The notes under the pieces were generated by a model, which saw only the letters and a program-made list of their open reading frames with translations, made no database searches and was not told the origin of the DNA. Shown here one piece after another: positions 1-9,201 of a DNA stretch of 28,412 nucleotides. The stretch is taken from IMG/VR virus record IMGVR_UViG_3300042465_003715, positions 1-28,412 of that record. One strand, given 5' to 3'. How positions within the stretch are numbered: position 1 is the stretch's first letter; every line of letters starts with the position of its first letter. Position numbers and translations under genes: made by a program. This stretch comes from a virus.

Positions 1-255
1 GTAATAGAAATTGCCAGAGAACGATGAATCTCCTGTAAAATTCAGGATGGGATCATTATAAATTAGCGCCCGCGAAAATTCTACAACACCCTCAATAGGT
101 CCGTTCATTACAAAACCAAAAGATGGATCACCCAAAACAGGAGAACTCTCTAATGGATTAGTGTATCCCAAAGACACATTAGAAACGCCCGATAACTTTT
201 GTCCATTAACGAAGAAAAGTTGGTCGGCATTTAAGATTTGATTGGCCGCACTCAT
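1..255 (-). CDS. Tail protein, N-terminal part only (runs off left edge)
   Basis: An open frame begins with ATG at 255-253 and stays open for 85 codons to the window edge, so only the N-terminus is seen. The start overlaps the stop of the tape measure gene as ATGA, which suggests translational coupling. The visible protein starts MSAANQILNADQLFFVNGQK and is rich in beta-type residues, Gly, Asn and Pro. Segments such as GVSNVSLGYTNPLES and FGFVMNGPIEGVVEFSR have the feel of a tail-tube or tube-like beta-barrel protein. That reading is inference from composition and from its place directly after the tape measure gene, where distal tail or baseplate proteins usually lie. No catalytic motif is visible in this part. 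Confidence 0.7.
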   Translation of the reverse strand, partial: MSAANQILNADQLFFVNGQKLSGVSNVSLGYTNPLESSPVLGDPSFGFVMNGPIEGVVEFSRALIYNDPILNFTGDSSFSGNFYY

Positions 256-3200
256 TTTCTAAGAACGCCGCCTAAGCGTTTTTCCTCTTGAAGAATCTGA
301 ACCACGGCGTCTTTGATTCGGCGGTTCATGTTTTTCTGGTCTTCGTTCTGTTGGCCCGTTTCGGAGGCGGAGGTTTTCCCCTCTTTGTCCATGGAAACAT
401 TGACGGTGACATTGTTGCCGCCTGACATTTTTTCAACTAATTCATCAAGTTTAGCAATGAGTTTTTCGTTAAGTTCCTCGGATTTTTCTTCCGACAAGCC
501 CATGGATTGTCCAGAGTTGGCAGCGCTAAGATTGGCAAGGCCGAGATTCTTCGCGGCCTTACGGTTCATCACAAATTCGCCACCAGAAAGCATTGCGGGA
601 ACGTTATCTCCATAACCGCTGCCCCCAACAGGACCGCCAGAGGCACGAAGGGAGGGAATGATGCCATTGTAGGTGCCAACCTGATTTGGGCGGTAAAGTT
701 CACTTAGTCCAACGGCACCACTGCTCGATAAGGCGCGAGTCACGCCAGCACTAACGTTGGATGCCGAAGATGTTGAGCTAACAATACTTCTGTTAGATAG
801 CGCCGAAGTCATTCCAACATATGAATTGCTCGCATCATACGTTGGTAAATTCTTTTGTCCGTAAAGTGAGCCAGTTCCGCCCGTTCCAGAGCCTCCAAAT
901 GCTCCTCCCACGCCAGCGCCTACAGCCGCAACGGCCAATGACACAAGTAATTGTTTTTGTTTCTCTTTTTCGGCTTTTTTAAGGGCGTCGATTTGATCTT
1001 TATATTGCTTGCGAAGTTCCTGATCTTGGAAAACAAGTGATAGAGCCTGATCTTTTGCTTCTTTGGTTGCCGATTGAAGGGGATTGCCGCTTTGACGGGC
1101 GAAATTGGTTAAACGGAGGCTTTCTGGTTCGAGTTCAACAGAAGCCGCACCGCCGCCAAGATTCAGAATTTTATCTGTTGCTCCAGAAGTAAAACTTTGG
1201 CCCGCAAATTTTTTGAGATTAGCCGCCCCAACAATCGCCTTGCCAGAAATACTAGGATCAACAAGTCCGCCTCTAGCCATTTTCTGAAGACGACCTTGAT
1301 TCAAGGCTTCAAATAACTGAGGGCCATATTTCTTGACGCTCTGCTTGTTAATCATGAACTCCCCGCCCATGCCGAGAATAGGAACGTCATCTTTATTGCC
1401 AGAGCCGCCAGAGATTGGCCCGCCAGCGGCTCTTTTTTGTGCCCCGCCAAACAAACCACTAACAAGACTAGAAACAATGTTCCCGCCACCTCCAGAACCT
1501 CCGCCACTTCCAAACAGGGCATTGGTTGCGATATTAGCAAGATTATCAAGGGCCGCATCACGGAGTTTGTTAGCGAAACTAAGAGCTACATCAAGAAGGG
1601 CGTTCTTCAAGTCGCCAGTTCCATTAGCCGCCGCTTTAAGGGCTTCCGACAACGAATCTCTAAAACCGAAAGTCGCCGTTCTTCCAAATTCAGAGCCGAA
1701 TTGATCAATCTCGTCCTTGATTTCAGCCGTGGCGCTGTTGACCCCAGAACGTAAAGAACGCTGCTCTTTCAATCTTTTATTTTGCAACTCAATCAAACGA
1801 GCAATCGCCTCGTCTGGGGCTAAACCAGATTTTTTGGCCGCGAAAATATCCTCAAGTAATTGTTTCTCTTGTGTTAATTGAAGTTTTTGAACCTTGGAGG
1901 TCGCGGAGGCAATTTCAAATTCCTTTTGGCGAAGGGCTGTTCTTTCGGCGAGGAATTGTTCGGCATCCAAACCAGTCTTGCCAGAGGAGCCAAGATCACT
2001 GAATGCTTGCTGAGATGACAAGGAAGAACCCAATGAAGAAAAGTCTGTTGCTCTTAAAGTTGAAAGAATGTTGGATGATTCAATTTCGCCGAGATTTTGA
2101 CTAAATTGATAAGCGGCATTAGCCAAGAGAGTCATGGCAGAAGCGGAAGCTCCGATTTGACCTTCTTGAATTTTTAAAGCGTTGATTTGATCGTTAATTG
2201 ATTGCGTGGCCCTGTCATATTCTTCCGACACCAAACGGAGGCGTTCGGCGCGAACAGACTCATCAACGTTTAACTCCTTGAGTAACTCAATTTCTTTTTG
2301 GTTTTTAGAAACAGCAGCGCGCTCTTTTTCAATAGCCAAAGATTGAATCTGGAGAGCTATTTCAGCGCGTCTGGAAGATTCTTGTTCGCGAGTTGTAAGG
2401 TTTGGGTTGCTAGCTTGGGCGCTCAATACGCCAATACGACCTTCAATGCCAGACTTCGAAGTGTCAAGAGATGATAAGCGCGAAGAAAATGCAAGCTCAA
2501 TTAGCGACTGCTGTTTTCTAATCTGGTCGGTGATTCGAGTCTCGTTCTTGAGTTGGTCGCTCTGAATTATTAATTGTTTGCGCCGCTCTTCGTTAGAGCC
2601 TTTTAATCCATCTAATTGTCCAAGGATTTCTTTCTTGATATTTTCAGTAACAATGTCGCCGCCAAGAACATCAAGAATTTTAACAACCTCATCTTTAGTT
2701 TCTTGAACACCAAGACCCAAGCGGGTGATGCCTTCGATGCTAGCTTTTAAGTTGGTCTTTTCAAGGTCGCCAAAACCTTCGGCGTTTGTGAGTTTATCAA
2801 TCCCTTTTGATGCAATATCAAAAATATCGCCGCGCAAAGCTCTCTCCAATTTCAATCCGTCAAGAACAGTCTGAAGATTGGTCCGCTCAATATCAGAAAT
2901 TTGGGCCGTCTTGATTTTCGTCTCAAGAACTCTTTCGGATTCAGTAGAGAAGTCGAGTTGAAGTTTCTTAAGTTCAAGAGCGGCGGAAACTTGCGCTCTG
3001 ACAGTATTTACATCAGTAAATAATTGTGGGTTGCGAGCCGCTTGCTCTTGACGGGAGGCCAAAGTGGGTTTCGCGAAGCTAACTAAACGATTAGTTGTGG
3101 CTTCTTTACCCCCAGTTGCGAGATTAAATGAATCTGGACCAATTACAGCAGCGAAAGCGGCGGAGACAATCTTTTCGCGAAGTTGTTCGACTCCATCCTT

Positions 3201-6200
3201 AGCAGATGTTTCGATTTTTTTATCTTTTGCGAAAAGCTTTAACTCTTCGACAGAAAGGCTCCCTATTCTCCCAAAAACATCCGCTAAGACAGCGCGAACG
3301 TCATTAGGAAGATCAGATACAAATTCATCTTTGAATCCCGTGCTAATTTGGGCAACATTTCCAACTGATCCAACGCTATAATCAAATGTTTCCTTCCTTC
3401 TTCCTGTTTTTTGACGGTCAAGAATACTGGAGATTTGTTTATTGAACAATTCGGCTTGAACTTCTTTTGGCTCCCTGCCATCTGTTTTTATGCCCGCGAG
3501 TTTTGCTTGAACGTTGGCGCGATTTTGTTGATTGGTGGAAGATAATTCTCTAAAAATGTCCTCGCGAGATTTTCCAACGAATTGTCCATTTTCAAACAGA
3601 GATTCGCTAAAGGTCTTGAGAGACTCTTTGGCCTTTTCGCCTTCTGCCGATAAACCAGTAACGAATTGCTTGATAGAGGCCCAAGCGTCAACTCCAAAAT
3701 AACTAAGAACAGAGTTCGCGACAAATAATCCAGCCGCAAGTTGCCCTAATACTGGAACAATCCCAAGTAATCTAGTTCCAAAAGCAGCAACTCCCTGAAT
3801 TAATCCTTGCGCTCTAAATCCTCTAGAAGCGCCTCTACTTTGCCCAAGGAAATCCATTTCCGATCCAGACAAAGGACCAGAACGGCGACCAAGTTTACGA
3901 CCCTTCTTAAAATCAGGACCAAGAATTGCGTCGAGTAAGCTTCCAGTGCCTCCTTTTTTGCCGCCAAGTTCGTTTATTTTCTTAAAGGCGATTACCCCAA
4001 TGATAGCATCTCTTACTGTGTCTGTAAGTTTGCCTGCTTGAATACCTAACGCTTCGAATGTATTCTTAACGACAGACGCTCCAAGAAAAATAGTCCCAGC
4101 TTGAGTCCCAAAATCAATAGCGACTTCAGAGAATGTTTTTTTGGCGCGAACAATTTCTGGAGTTAAGTCGGCGAGACTACGAGAAACGTCATCAACCGTT
4201 TGACGGCTATTTTTTTCGCCAAATCTGTCTGTTAACTTTAATTTATCCCCAGGACCAGCGCCACCAGATAGCCTTGCCTTGATTTCTTTTTTAAGGTCTT
4301 CAATTCTTAGCTTTTCAAGGCGATTGCGAATTTCATATTCGCCGCCCTTGGCTATTTTTGCCGCTTGAGCTTGTTCCGTAGCTAATCGTTGAGCGACACC
4401 AAAAGAAGCATTCGACCCGCCAGAAGTCCTGTTTCTGACGGCAAAATCCCCAATAACACTCGATAAACCACGAGGACGATTTTCAATAGCGGCGAGCCTT
4501 CTTTCTAAACCGATCTGAGTCGCCCTCGTTAAAGGGTCACTAGCTTTGGCTCGTCCTCTAATAGGTTGATATGAGCCGAGCGGGTTAGGTAGCGTCTCTC
4601 CATCGTCTGGAAGACGCACGATACTTCTTGAAAGGGCGAGCGGATTACCACCTCCAACGCTCGTAACCGACTTTGAAAAGTTTGTATTGCTATAACCTAT
4701 CTTATTTAGTTCAGCCGCTCTTGAAAGAGGATCGTTTAGATTGGCCGCGTTTGTTTTAATCGCACTTATTCTTGCAGATTCAGCCGCTTGTAATTTTTGT
4801 TTTTGAGCGTTCTCCTGAATTGCCAACTGATAAGCATCTTTAACAGTAATGTCGTACGCTTTTAAATCCTTGGAGAATTTAAGCGCAGTCGTCCCAATTT
4901 CTCTTAATGATTTACCAGTCAAATCAAAACCAGCATCCTTGATAGCTTTGTTTATAGCATTAGTTAATTTAATTCCAGCTACGTTCTGTTGACCTAGGGT
5001 TCTAGCAGTTTCTTCAACTACCTTTTCTAATTTATTAACAGAAAGAAATTTGCCAGATTTACCAGCAACAGTTGAATTAGCAAGAGAGAATGACGGGGAA
5101 CTTCCTTCTGCCGCCCTCTTTCCATACCCCATCCTATCAAGCATATCTTGATTAAGAACTGCCGCGCTATTTCCCATAGGCAAAATACCTTCAGAAGTAT
5201 TCGCCACCATTGGACCCTTTTTACCGCCACCAAATGGAAAATCATTAATTAAAACAACGCCAGAATTTTTCTTTGCGCCGCCTGTGCCTTTTTTAATATC
5301 AGCGTATTCTGCCTGAATTAGGTCAGGGACATAACCGCTGGCACTTCTTTTGCCTTTCGGAGTTGGCAATCCAGTAGAACCAACAACAAAATTAGAAGCA
5401 AGAGCCTGAGACAAAACCTTAGACGTTGCCACTCTACGAGCATCTTGATCGGCAATATCCTTATAGAGTTTAGCTAAAATCTGAGCTTGCGCCACTTGAC
5501 TTGTCCCAGCGCCGAGAATTGCTGCCTCAATGTCGCTTCTAGCACGAAGTGTGTTAAGAATCGTTAATTGAATCGACTCTTGATTTTTCGTCGCCGAATT
5601 AATTCCAAGAATGTTAGAGAAACTGTCTTTCGCAAAGATGGCGAATTTCTTTAAAATCGACCCAATAGAAAGAGTCCCAGCAACACCAGCGGCCAAAATA
5701 GCATCGCCAATGACACTAGCGAAAGCCTTAGTAATAGATGGGCCGTCAGCACTGAGTCCGTTAATAAGAGTAGTGCCGAAGCTACTAAGCGGGTCAACAA
5801 CTCCTTTTAATGCTGGAGCAATCGCGATATTTCCAAATAAAGAGCCAAGCTGAGTTCCCGTTGCAAGCAAAGCTTTGATTTGAGCATCAAGAGACTCGTT
5901 TAGTTTGTTGTTGGCGGTAGCAGCTTCAATAGTTGCATTCGCCGATGTAGCTAAAACATCATCATATCTCCTAGATGCCCCCCTAACTTCTTCTAAAGCA
6001 TTACTTAGAGCGGAAAACTGATTGATTTGCAATGTGCCTGCTAATTGACTACGAGCCTCTCTTTTTTTGGCTTCGCTCATGCCATCTAAGCTATTAGCAA
6101 AATTATCAACAATTTTAATTGCTGGCAATAATTTTTTATTAGCGTCCTCAACCTCAACACCCAAATCTTTGAGTTGCCTTATACTTTCTGGACGCTGAAC

Positions 6201-6998
6201 TCGCTCAAAGATTGTCTTTAATGAGTTACCAATAACAGAACCACCACGAGCCGTTGCTTCTTGAAGAACCGTAACCGTTGCTGTCAGTTCGTCAAAAGAC
6301 ACGCCAGCTTCTTGAGCGAAGGAGCCAGACCTTTTAATAGCTTCAATCAAATCTCCACTAGAAACAGCATACTTATTATCGACGGCAATTAATTTGTTGA
6401 GAACATCTGTCGTGGAAAGACCCTCTCTTTTAAAGGAGTTTACTGCCGCCGTTAAACCCTCAACAGAAGATGTAGCATCTAACCCAGAAAGACGAGTAAG
6501 AGTGAGCGCATCTTTAACGCGAACCAGCGTTTCAGCGGCACCCAAACCTTGACGGGCAAATTCAAGCGCCGCTTTAGAAGTTTCATCAAAAGATTGACCT
6601 GTTTGACGAGCAACATCAAAAATGCCGCGCCCAAATTTTTCTAATTGTCCCGCTGTAGCAGCAAATTGATCGCCGACAACAGAAATTTTCTTAAACGCTG
6701 CCTCAACTTCAACCGTTGACTTAACAAGATTAACGAAGCCTCTCTGAATGGCTGAAATAACAGCAACAGACGCACCGAACGCAAGAACACGAGCGTTTGC
6801 GGCCTCTAAACTTTTTGTAAATTCATCGGCGCTACCAGAAAGTTTACCCAGTCCTTTGTTTAAACCGTCTAAGCCTTTAGTGTCAGTAGCAAGAGAAACC
6901 TTGATTGGACGACGAGCAACCACGTTTTGCATTCGCCGCATGGCGTCTTCGATGCCGACGATTGTTGGTTCAACTGAAAATTTTGGATTGTTCGCCAT
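252..6998 (-). CDS. Tape measure protein
   Basis: This 2,248-residue protein is the longest gene in the window and has the usual tape measure architecture. Residues about 80-330 resemble the TP901-type phage tail tape measure core (EVEAAFKKISVVGDQF, then Gly/Ala-rich helices). Long helical and coiled-coil stretches follow, with hydrophobic segments near residues 430-455, 1070-1100 and 2015-2035. Near residue 556 there is a GYVPDLIQAE motif in a Gly/Lys-rich linker. Two copies of a Gly-rich motif ending GGEF(M/V)(I/M)N lie near residues 1856-1888 and 2121-2153. Tape measure proteins fill the tail lumen and set tail length; at roughly 1.5 angstrom per residue this one would suit a tail of about 340 nm (inference). 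It follows three probable tail-assembly genes, and its stop overlaps the next start. The ATG is preceded by AAGGA-type ribosome-binding sequence inside a short hairpin. Confidence 0.95.
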   Translation of the reverse strand: MANNPKFSVEPTIVGIEDAMRRMQNVVARRPIKVSLATDTKGLDGLNKGLGKLSGSADEFTKSLEAANARVLAFGASVAVISAIQRGFVNLVKSTVEVEAAFKKISVVGDQFAATAGQLEKFGRGIFDVARQTGQSFDETSKAALEFARQGLGAAETLVRVKDALTLTRLSGLDATSSVEGLTAAVNSFKREGLSTTDVLNKLIAVDNKYAVSSGDLIEAIKRSGSFAQEAGVSFDELTATVTVLQEATARGGSVIGNSLKTIFERVQRPESIRQLKDLGVEVEDANKKLLPAIKIVDNFANSLDGMSEAKKREARSQLAGTLQINQFSALSNALEEVRGASRRYDDVLATSANATIEAATANNKLNESLDAQIKALLATGTQLGSLFGNIAIAPALKGVVDPLSSFGTTLINGLSADGPSITKAFASVIGDAILAAGVAGTLSIGSILKKFAIFAKDSFSNILGINSATKNQESIQLTILNTLRARSDIEAAILGAGTSQVAQAQILAKLYKDIADQDARRVATSKVLSQALASNFVVGSTGLPTPKGKRSASGYVPDLIQAEYADIKKGTGGAKKNSGVVLINDFPFGGGKKGPMVANTSEGILPMGNSAAVLNQDMLDRMGYGKRAAEGSSPSFSLANSTVAGKSGKFLSVNKLEKVVEETARTLGQQNVAGIKLTNAINKAIKDAGFDLTGKSLREIGTTALKFSKDLKAYDITVKDAYQLAIQENAQKQKLQAAESARISAIKTNAANLNDPLSRAAELNKIGYSNTNFSKSVTSVGGGNPLALSRSIVRLPDDGETLPNPLGSYQPIRGRAKASDPLTRATQIGLERRLAAIENRPRGLSSVIGDFAVRNRTSGGSNASFGVAQRLATEQAQAAKIAKGGEYEIRNRLEKLRIEDLKKEIKARLSGGAGPGDKLKLTDRFGEKNSRQTVDDVSRSLADLTPEIVRAKKTFSEVAIDFGTQAGTIFLGASVVKNTFEALGIQAGKLTDTVRDAIIGVIAFKKINELGGKKGGTGSLLDAILGPDFKKGRKLGRRSGPLSGSEMDFLGQSRGASRGFRAQGLIQGVAAFGTRLLGIVPVLGQLAAGLFVANSVLSYFGVDAWASIKQFVTGLSAEGEKAKESLKTFSESLFENGQFVGKSREDIFRELSSTNQQNRANVQAKLAGIKTDGREPKEVQAELFNKQISSILDRQKTGRRKETFDYSVGSVGNVAQISTGFKDEFVSDLPNDVRAVLADVFGRIGSLSVEELKLFAKDKKIETSAKDGVEQLREKIVSAAFAAVIGPDSFNLATGGKEATTNRLVSFAKPTLASRQEQAARNPQLFTDVNTVRAQVSAALELKKLQLDFSTESERVLETKIKTAQISDIERTNLQTVLDGLKLERALRGDIFDIASKGIDKLTNAEGFGDLEKTNLKASIEGITRLGLGVQETKDEVVKILDVLGGDIVTENIKKEILGQLDGLKGSNEERRKQLIIQSDQLKNETRITDQIRKQQSLIELAFSSRLSSLDTSKSGIEGRIGVLSAQASNPNLTTREQESSRRAEIALQIQSLAIEKERAAVSKNQKEIELLKELNVDESVRAERLRLVSEEYDRATQSINDQINALKIQEGQIGASASAMTLLANAAYQFSQNLGEIESSNILSTLRATDFSSLGSSLSSQQAFSDLGSSGKTGLDAEQFLAERTALRQKEFEIASATSKVQKLQLTQEKQLLEDIFAAKKSGLAPDEAIARLIELQNKRLKEQRSLRSGVNSATAEIKDEIDQFGSEFGRTATFGFRDSLSEALKAAANGTGDLKNALLDVALSFANKLRDAALDNLANIATNALFGSGGGSGGGGNIVSSLVSGLFGGAQKRAAGGPISGGSGNKDDVPILGMGGEFMINKQSVKKYGPQLFEALNQGRLQKMARGGLVDPSISGKAIVGAANLKKFAGQSFTSGATDKILNLGGGAASVELEPESLRLTNFARQSGNPLQSATKEAKDQALSLVFQDQELRKQYKDQIDALKKAEKEKQKQLLVSLAVAAVGAGVGGAFGGSGTGGTGSLYGQKNLPTYDASNSYVGMTSALSNRSIVSSTSSASNVSAGVTRALSSSGAVGLSELYRPNQVGTYNGIIPSLRASGGPVGGSGYGDNVPAMLSGGEFVMNRKAAKNLGLANLSAANSGQSMGLSEEKSEELNEKLIAKLDELVEKMSGGNNVTVNVSMDKEGKTSASETGQQNEDQKNMNRRIKDAVVQILQEEKRLGGVLRK

Positions 6999-7019
6999 TC
7001 CTTAGTCCTTGTTCTAAGG
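6996..7019 (-). promoter_or_regulatory. Ribosome-binding site of the tape measure gene inside a hairpin
   Basis: Read on the minus strand, the leader is CCTTAG AACAAGGA CTAAGG followed by AATG. The arms CCTTAG and CTAAGG pair perfectly over six bases. One AAGGA lies in the eight-base loop, and a second TAAGGA is formed by the 3' arm and the next base, touching the start codon. Folding would therefore limit access to the start. This is read directly from the sequence; a regulatory role is inference. Confidence 0.5.
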
Positions 7020-7026
7020 ATTTACA

Positions 7027-8016
7027 CTAACCCATATTAATTCCGAGCTTCTTTAAAAGCGTTTCTTGGCTCATAAAATTTCCATTGCGCCGCAATTCTT
7101 CCGCCAAATCCCCCACTTCGACTCCATCGCCAGCCATGTATTCAGCGTCTTCCCGAGTCCCCATAACGAAAGATGTAGAACCTTCCTTGGCGGAATTCTT
7201 GGATTGAGCTTTATCCTTGTTTCTAGAAGAGTCGGCAAAATCAAGTAACGCTTTAGGGTCTTGCCTAATGTGGTCAGGAATTTTCTCTACATTTTGGAAA
7301 ATATTGAGGAACATTCGCCCATACACGAGAACTTTCTGCTGAAAAACACTAGATTTAATCAACGGCACGCCATAAAAGTCCCACGGCTTCTCGCAGAACG
7401 GTAAATACATATTAAAAAAGTCACACAGCACCGCTTTCTGAACATTTTCGTCCGAAAATCTAACCATCATCTTTTGGTAGCCGTCATAAATGCCATTAAG
7501 ATCATCTGATTCAATCGCCCCAAATTCTTCGTCGGAAAATTTCAAACAAGAAAGATTTTCGTCAGAATAAATTAAGTGGCGCAAAAATTCTTCATTAGCT
7601 TTTCGGGCGGCGAAATCTTCTGCGGTTTGGCCAATTAGTAGGCGTTTTTTTTGCCGTAGCTCATTTAGTTTGGCCGTTTCTTCGTCAATTATTTTTTGCG
7701 CCTCTTTTTGTTGAGATGGAAGGGCATATTTTTTTTTGCTCTGGAGTAGGTTTTTAACGTAATTTTCAATCTCCGCAATCTTTAATTCGTCGTCGTCAGT
7801 CCATTCTTTGTCGCGCTTTAACTGCTCAAGGCGGTCTTTTTCGGAATGAATACCGCGTGCAATTTTTTCAGCGGTAATTTTCTCAACAAGTTTGGACAGT
7901 CTGTTCTGGTCATGGATATTAATATGCCGAAGAAAAACCGAGTCGCCTTTGTAGGTCAACTCGGTGTATCCTTGGAAAATCTCCGAGATTAGGGAGATGT
8001 AATCATTATCCTGCAT
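7027..8016 (-). CDS. Probable tail assembly chaperone or tail accessory protein
   Basis: This protein has 329 residues if it starts at ATG 8016-8014. That start is preceded by GAGG four bases upstream and overlaps the end of the upstream gene by 11 bases. A TTG start at 8025 is possible but less likely. The protein is highly charged and mostly helical. Residues about 45-125 are rich in Lys and Glu and probably form coiled coil, and the C-terminus is a charged linker ending LLKKLGINMG. I recognise no enzymatic motif. The role is inferred from position: many phages place a pair of overlapping tail assembly chaperone genes directly before the tape measure gene. I saw no slippery heptamer at the overlap, so the usual programmed frameshift is not supported and coupled re-initiation is likelier. 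Confidence 0.6.
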   Translation of the reverse strand: MQDNDYISLISEIFQGYTELTYKGDSVFLRHINIHDQNRLSKLVEKITAEKIARGIHSEKDRLEQLKRDKEWTDDDELKIAEIENYVKNLLQSKKKYALPSQQKEAQKIIDEETAKLNELRQKKRLLIGQTAEDFAARKANEEFLRHLIYSDENLSCLKFSDEEFGAIESDDLNGIYDGYQKMMVRFSDENVQKAVLCDFFNMYLPFCEKPWDFYGVPLIKSSVFQQKVLVYGRMFLNIFQNVEKIPDHIRQDPKALLDFADSSRNKDKAQSKNSAKEGSTSFVMGTREDAEYMAGDGVEVGDLAEELRRNGNFMSQETLLKKLGINMG

Positions 8017-8755
8017 CGCCCTCAATACTCTTAATCATCTCTGCCAACTCTTCTGGAGTTGCGTTACGATTATACTGCCACACTGCATAAATCAGCCAAA
8101 GTTTTTGCCGCACTTGGGAATAAACTTCATCAGGATTCTCTTCTTTCTGGTAATAAGATTCGCGCTTTTCTTCTAGGTCGTTACCAGCATACAAGGGAAC
8201 AGTTTTTTCGCCGTCTTGAATATAGGAGAGGTTGAGGGCATACCAGAGCAACCGCTGGGAATCGGCCTTTGTTTCGGCGGTAAGTTCAAAGAGATTCTGG
8301 TAGCGATTCTCAATTCTGAGAATAGTTTGCGTCAACTCAATAACTCGCGCCGAAAGTTCGTCAATTTTTTTCGTCTTCTTTTTGCCGCTATCGGCGAAAG
8401 CACTAAGTTTCGTGTATTCATCCTTGGCTTCAGAGAGTTCCTTGAGGAGTTTGCCGTATTCCTTCGTGTCAGCGTCACTCATTAATCCGCCATTGTCACT
8501 ATACTTGTTTGCGAGCATGGCCTTTGTCATAAGACCCTTTTTAATGAACTTGGAAAATTGAACCGCGTATTCTTCCTCCGCTTCGTCTTCTTGGCGGCGA
8601 GTTGGGCGCTTGATCGTGACGGTGATTGGTTCGTCAACAGTCTTTTTTACTGTTTTGGTGATTTCAGCCCCAGAGTCGTCCGTGGTGGTTTCTTTTTCGG
8701 ACTTTTCAATCTTGTGGGTGACTGTGAAGGTATAAAGGGTTTTTTCGTCAGACAT
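8006..8755 (-). CDS. Probable tail assembly chaperone
   Basis: A 249-residue protein starting MSDEKTLYTFTVTHKIEKSE. The first 60 residues look like beta strands with alternating hydrophobic and charged residues and end EPITVTIKRPTRRQEDEAEE. The rest is helical, including a Lys-rich coiled-coil segment around residues 100-150 and an aromatic stretch (RLLWYALNLSYIQ, LWLIYAVWQYNRN). A beta-rich N-terminus, a helical charged middle and a place two genes before the tape measure fit a tail chaperone or tape-measure-binding protein, but no diagnostic motif was found. It has no clear Shine-Dalgarno sequence and overlaps the next gene. Confidence 0.55.
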   Translation of the reverse strand: MSDEKTLYTFTVTHKIEKSEKETTTDDSGAEITKTVKKTVDEPITVTIKRPTRRQEDEAEEEYAVQFSKFIKKGLMTKAMLANKYSDNGGLMSDADTKEYGKLLKELSEAKDEYTKLSAFADSGKKKTKKIDELSARVIELTQTILRIENRYQNLFELTAETKADSQRLLWYALNLSYIQDGEKTVPLYAGNDLEEKRESYYQKEENPDEVYSQVRQKLWLIYAVWQYNRNATPEELAEMIKSIEGDAG

Positions 8756-8777
8756 GGTTGTTAATAGTAGCTAAAAT

Positions 8778-9068
8778 TTATTGTTTAAACACAAAAGTCA
8801 CATCATATCTCTCTGTTTCTGAATCCATCGCCCGCGAAACATCGTTTCCCACATCCAAGATTCTTTTACGGATTCTCATAAAACGATCATTCGTCAACGG
8901 GTTCGCGGCGTAAAGCATAGGTAAATGTTCGGGCGACAGTTGATCTTGCAAGAGTCTATATCGCTCATCAAAATCCTCCTTAATGTCCTCAATTTCTGAG
9001 AGCAGCGTTTTAAATAGCGACTTGATGTGACTCTTTTGCCGCTCCAACAGTTCTTCCTTGGCGTTCAT
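8778..9068 (-). CDS. Small helical protein, first gene of the tail-assembly unit
   Basis: A 96-residue protein starting MNAKEELLERQKSHIKSLFK. The first 45 residues are strongly amphipathic and likely coiled coil, followed by a short basic segment (RFMRIRKRILDVGNDVSRAM). The start has one of the few clear Shine-Dalgarno sequences in the window (AAGGA about five bases before ATG). It is the first leftward gene after the 550-base non-coding gap, so transcription of the tail unit probably starts just upstream of it. The function is not recognised; a role in tail assembly is inferred only from its neighbours. Confidence 0.65.
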   Translation of the reverse strand: MNAKEELLERQKSHIKSLFKTLLSEIEDIKEDFDERYRLLQDQLSPEHLPMLYAANPLTNDRFMRIRKRILDVGNDVSRAMDSETERYDVTFVFKQ

Positions 9069-9091
9069 TTTTCCTTGTTCCTTATTTTTCT

Positions 9092-9118
9092 TTACACAAA
9101 AGGATGATCCATGTGTAA
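9092..9118. promoter_or_regulatory. Nested inverted repeat upstream of the leftward tail unit (possible operator)
   Basis: Outer arms TTACACA (9092-9098) and TGTGTAA (9112-9118) pair over seven bases and enclose GGATGATCC (9102-9110), itself a palindrome with a single central base. The element is 24 bases upstream of the start at 9068. There is no T-run, so a terminator is unlikely. A binding site for a dimeric regulator or a leader hairpin are both possible. The symmetry is seen; the function is inferred. Confidence 0.4.
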
Positions 9119-9143
9119 TATACTATGACATATCCAAAGGCCA

Positions 9144-9163
9144 GTCGTAGGCTTTTTTACGAC
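9144..9163. other. Short perfect hairpin in the non-coding gap
   Basis: GTCGTA (9144-9149) and TACGAC (9158-9163) form a six-base stem around an eight-base loop. Neither side is followed by a T-run, so it is not a convincing terminator. It may be a 5' domain of the structured RNA described at 9202-9525. The rest of 9119-9201 shows no gene. Confidence 0.35.
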
Positions 9164-9201
9164 CAGTTGAAAAGGACGAACGCAACCGCAACGCTGTTTT
9201 A

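Noticed and set aside
1333-1754. Rightward open frames of 105-123 codons inside the tape measure gene
   Set aside because: They are antisense shadows of a clear 2,248-codon gene, with no start signals and compositionally odd products rich in Pro, Leu and Ser.
7990-8040. Programmed frameshift between the two overlapping tail-assembly genes
   Set aside because: No slippery heptamer is present in the overlap, and the second gene has its own ATG with GAGG upstream.
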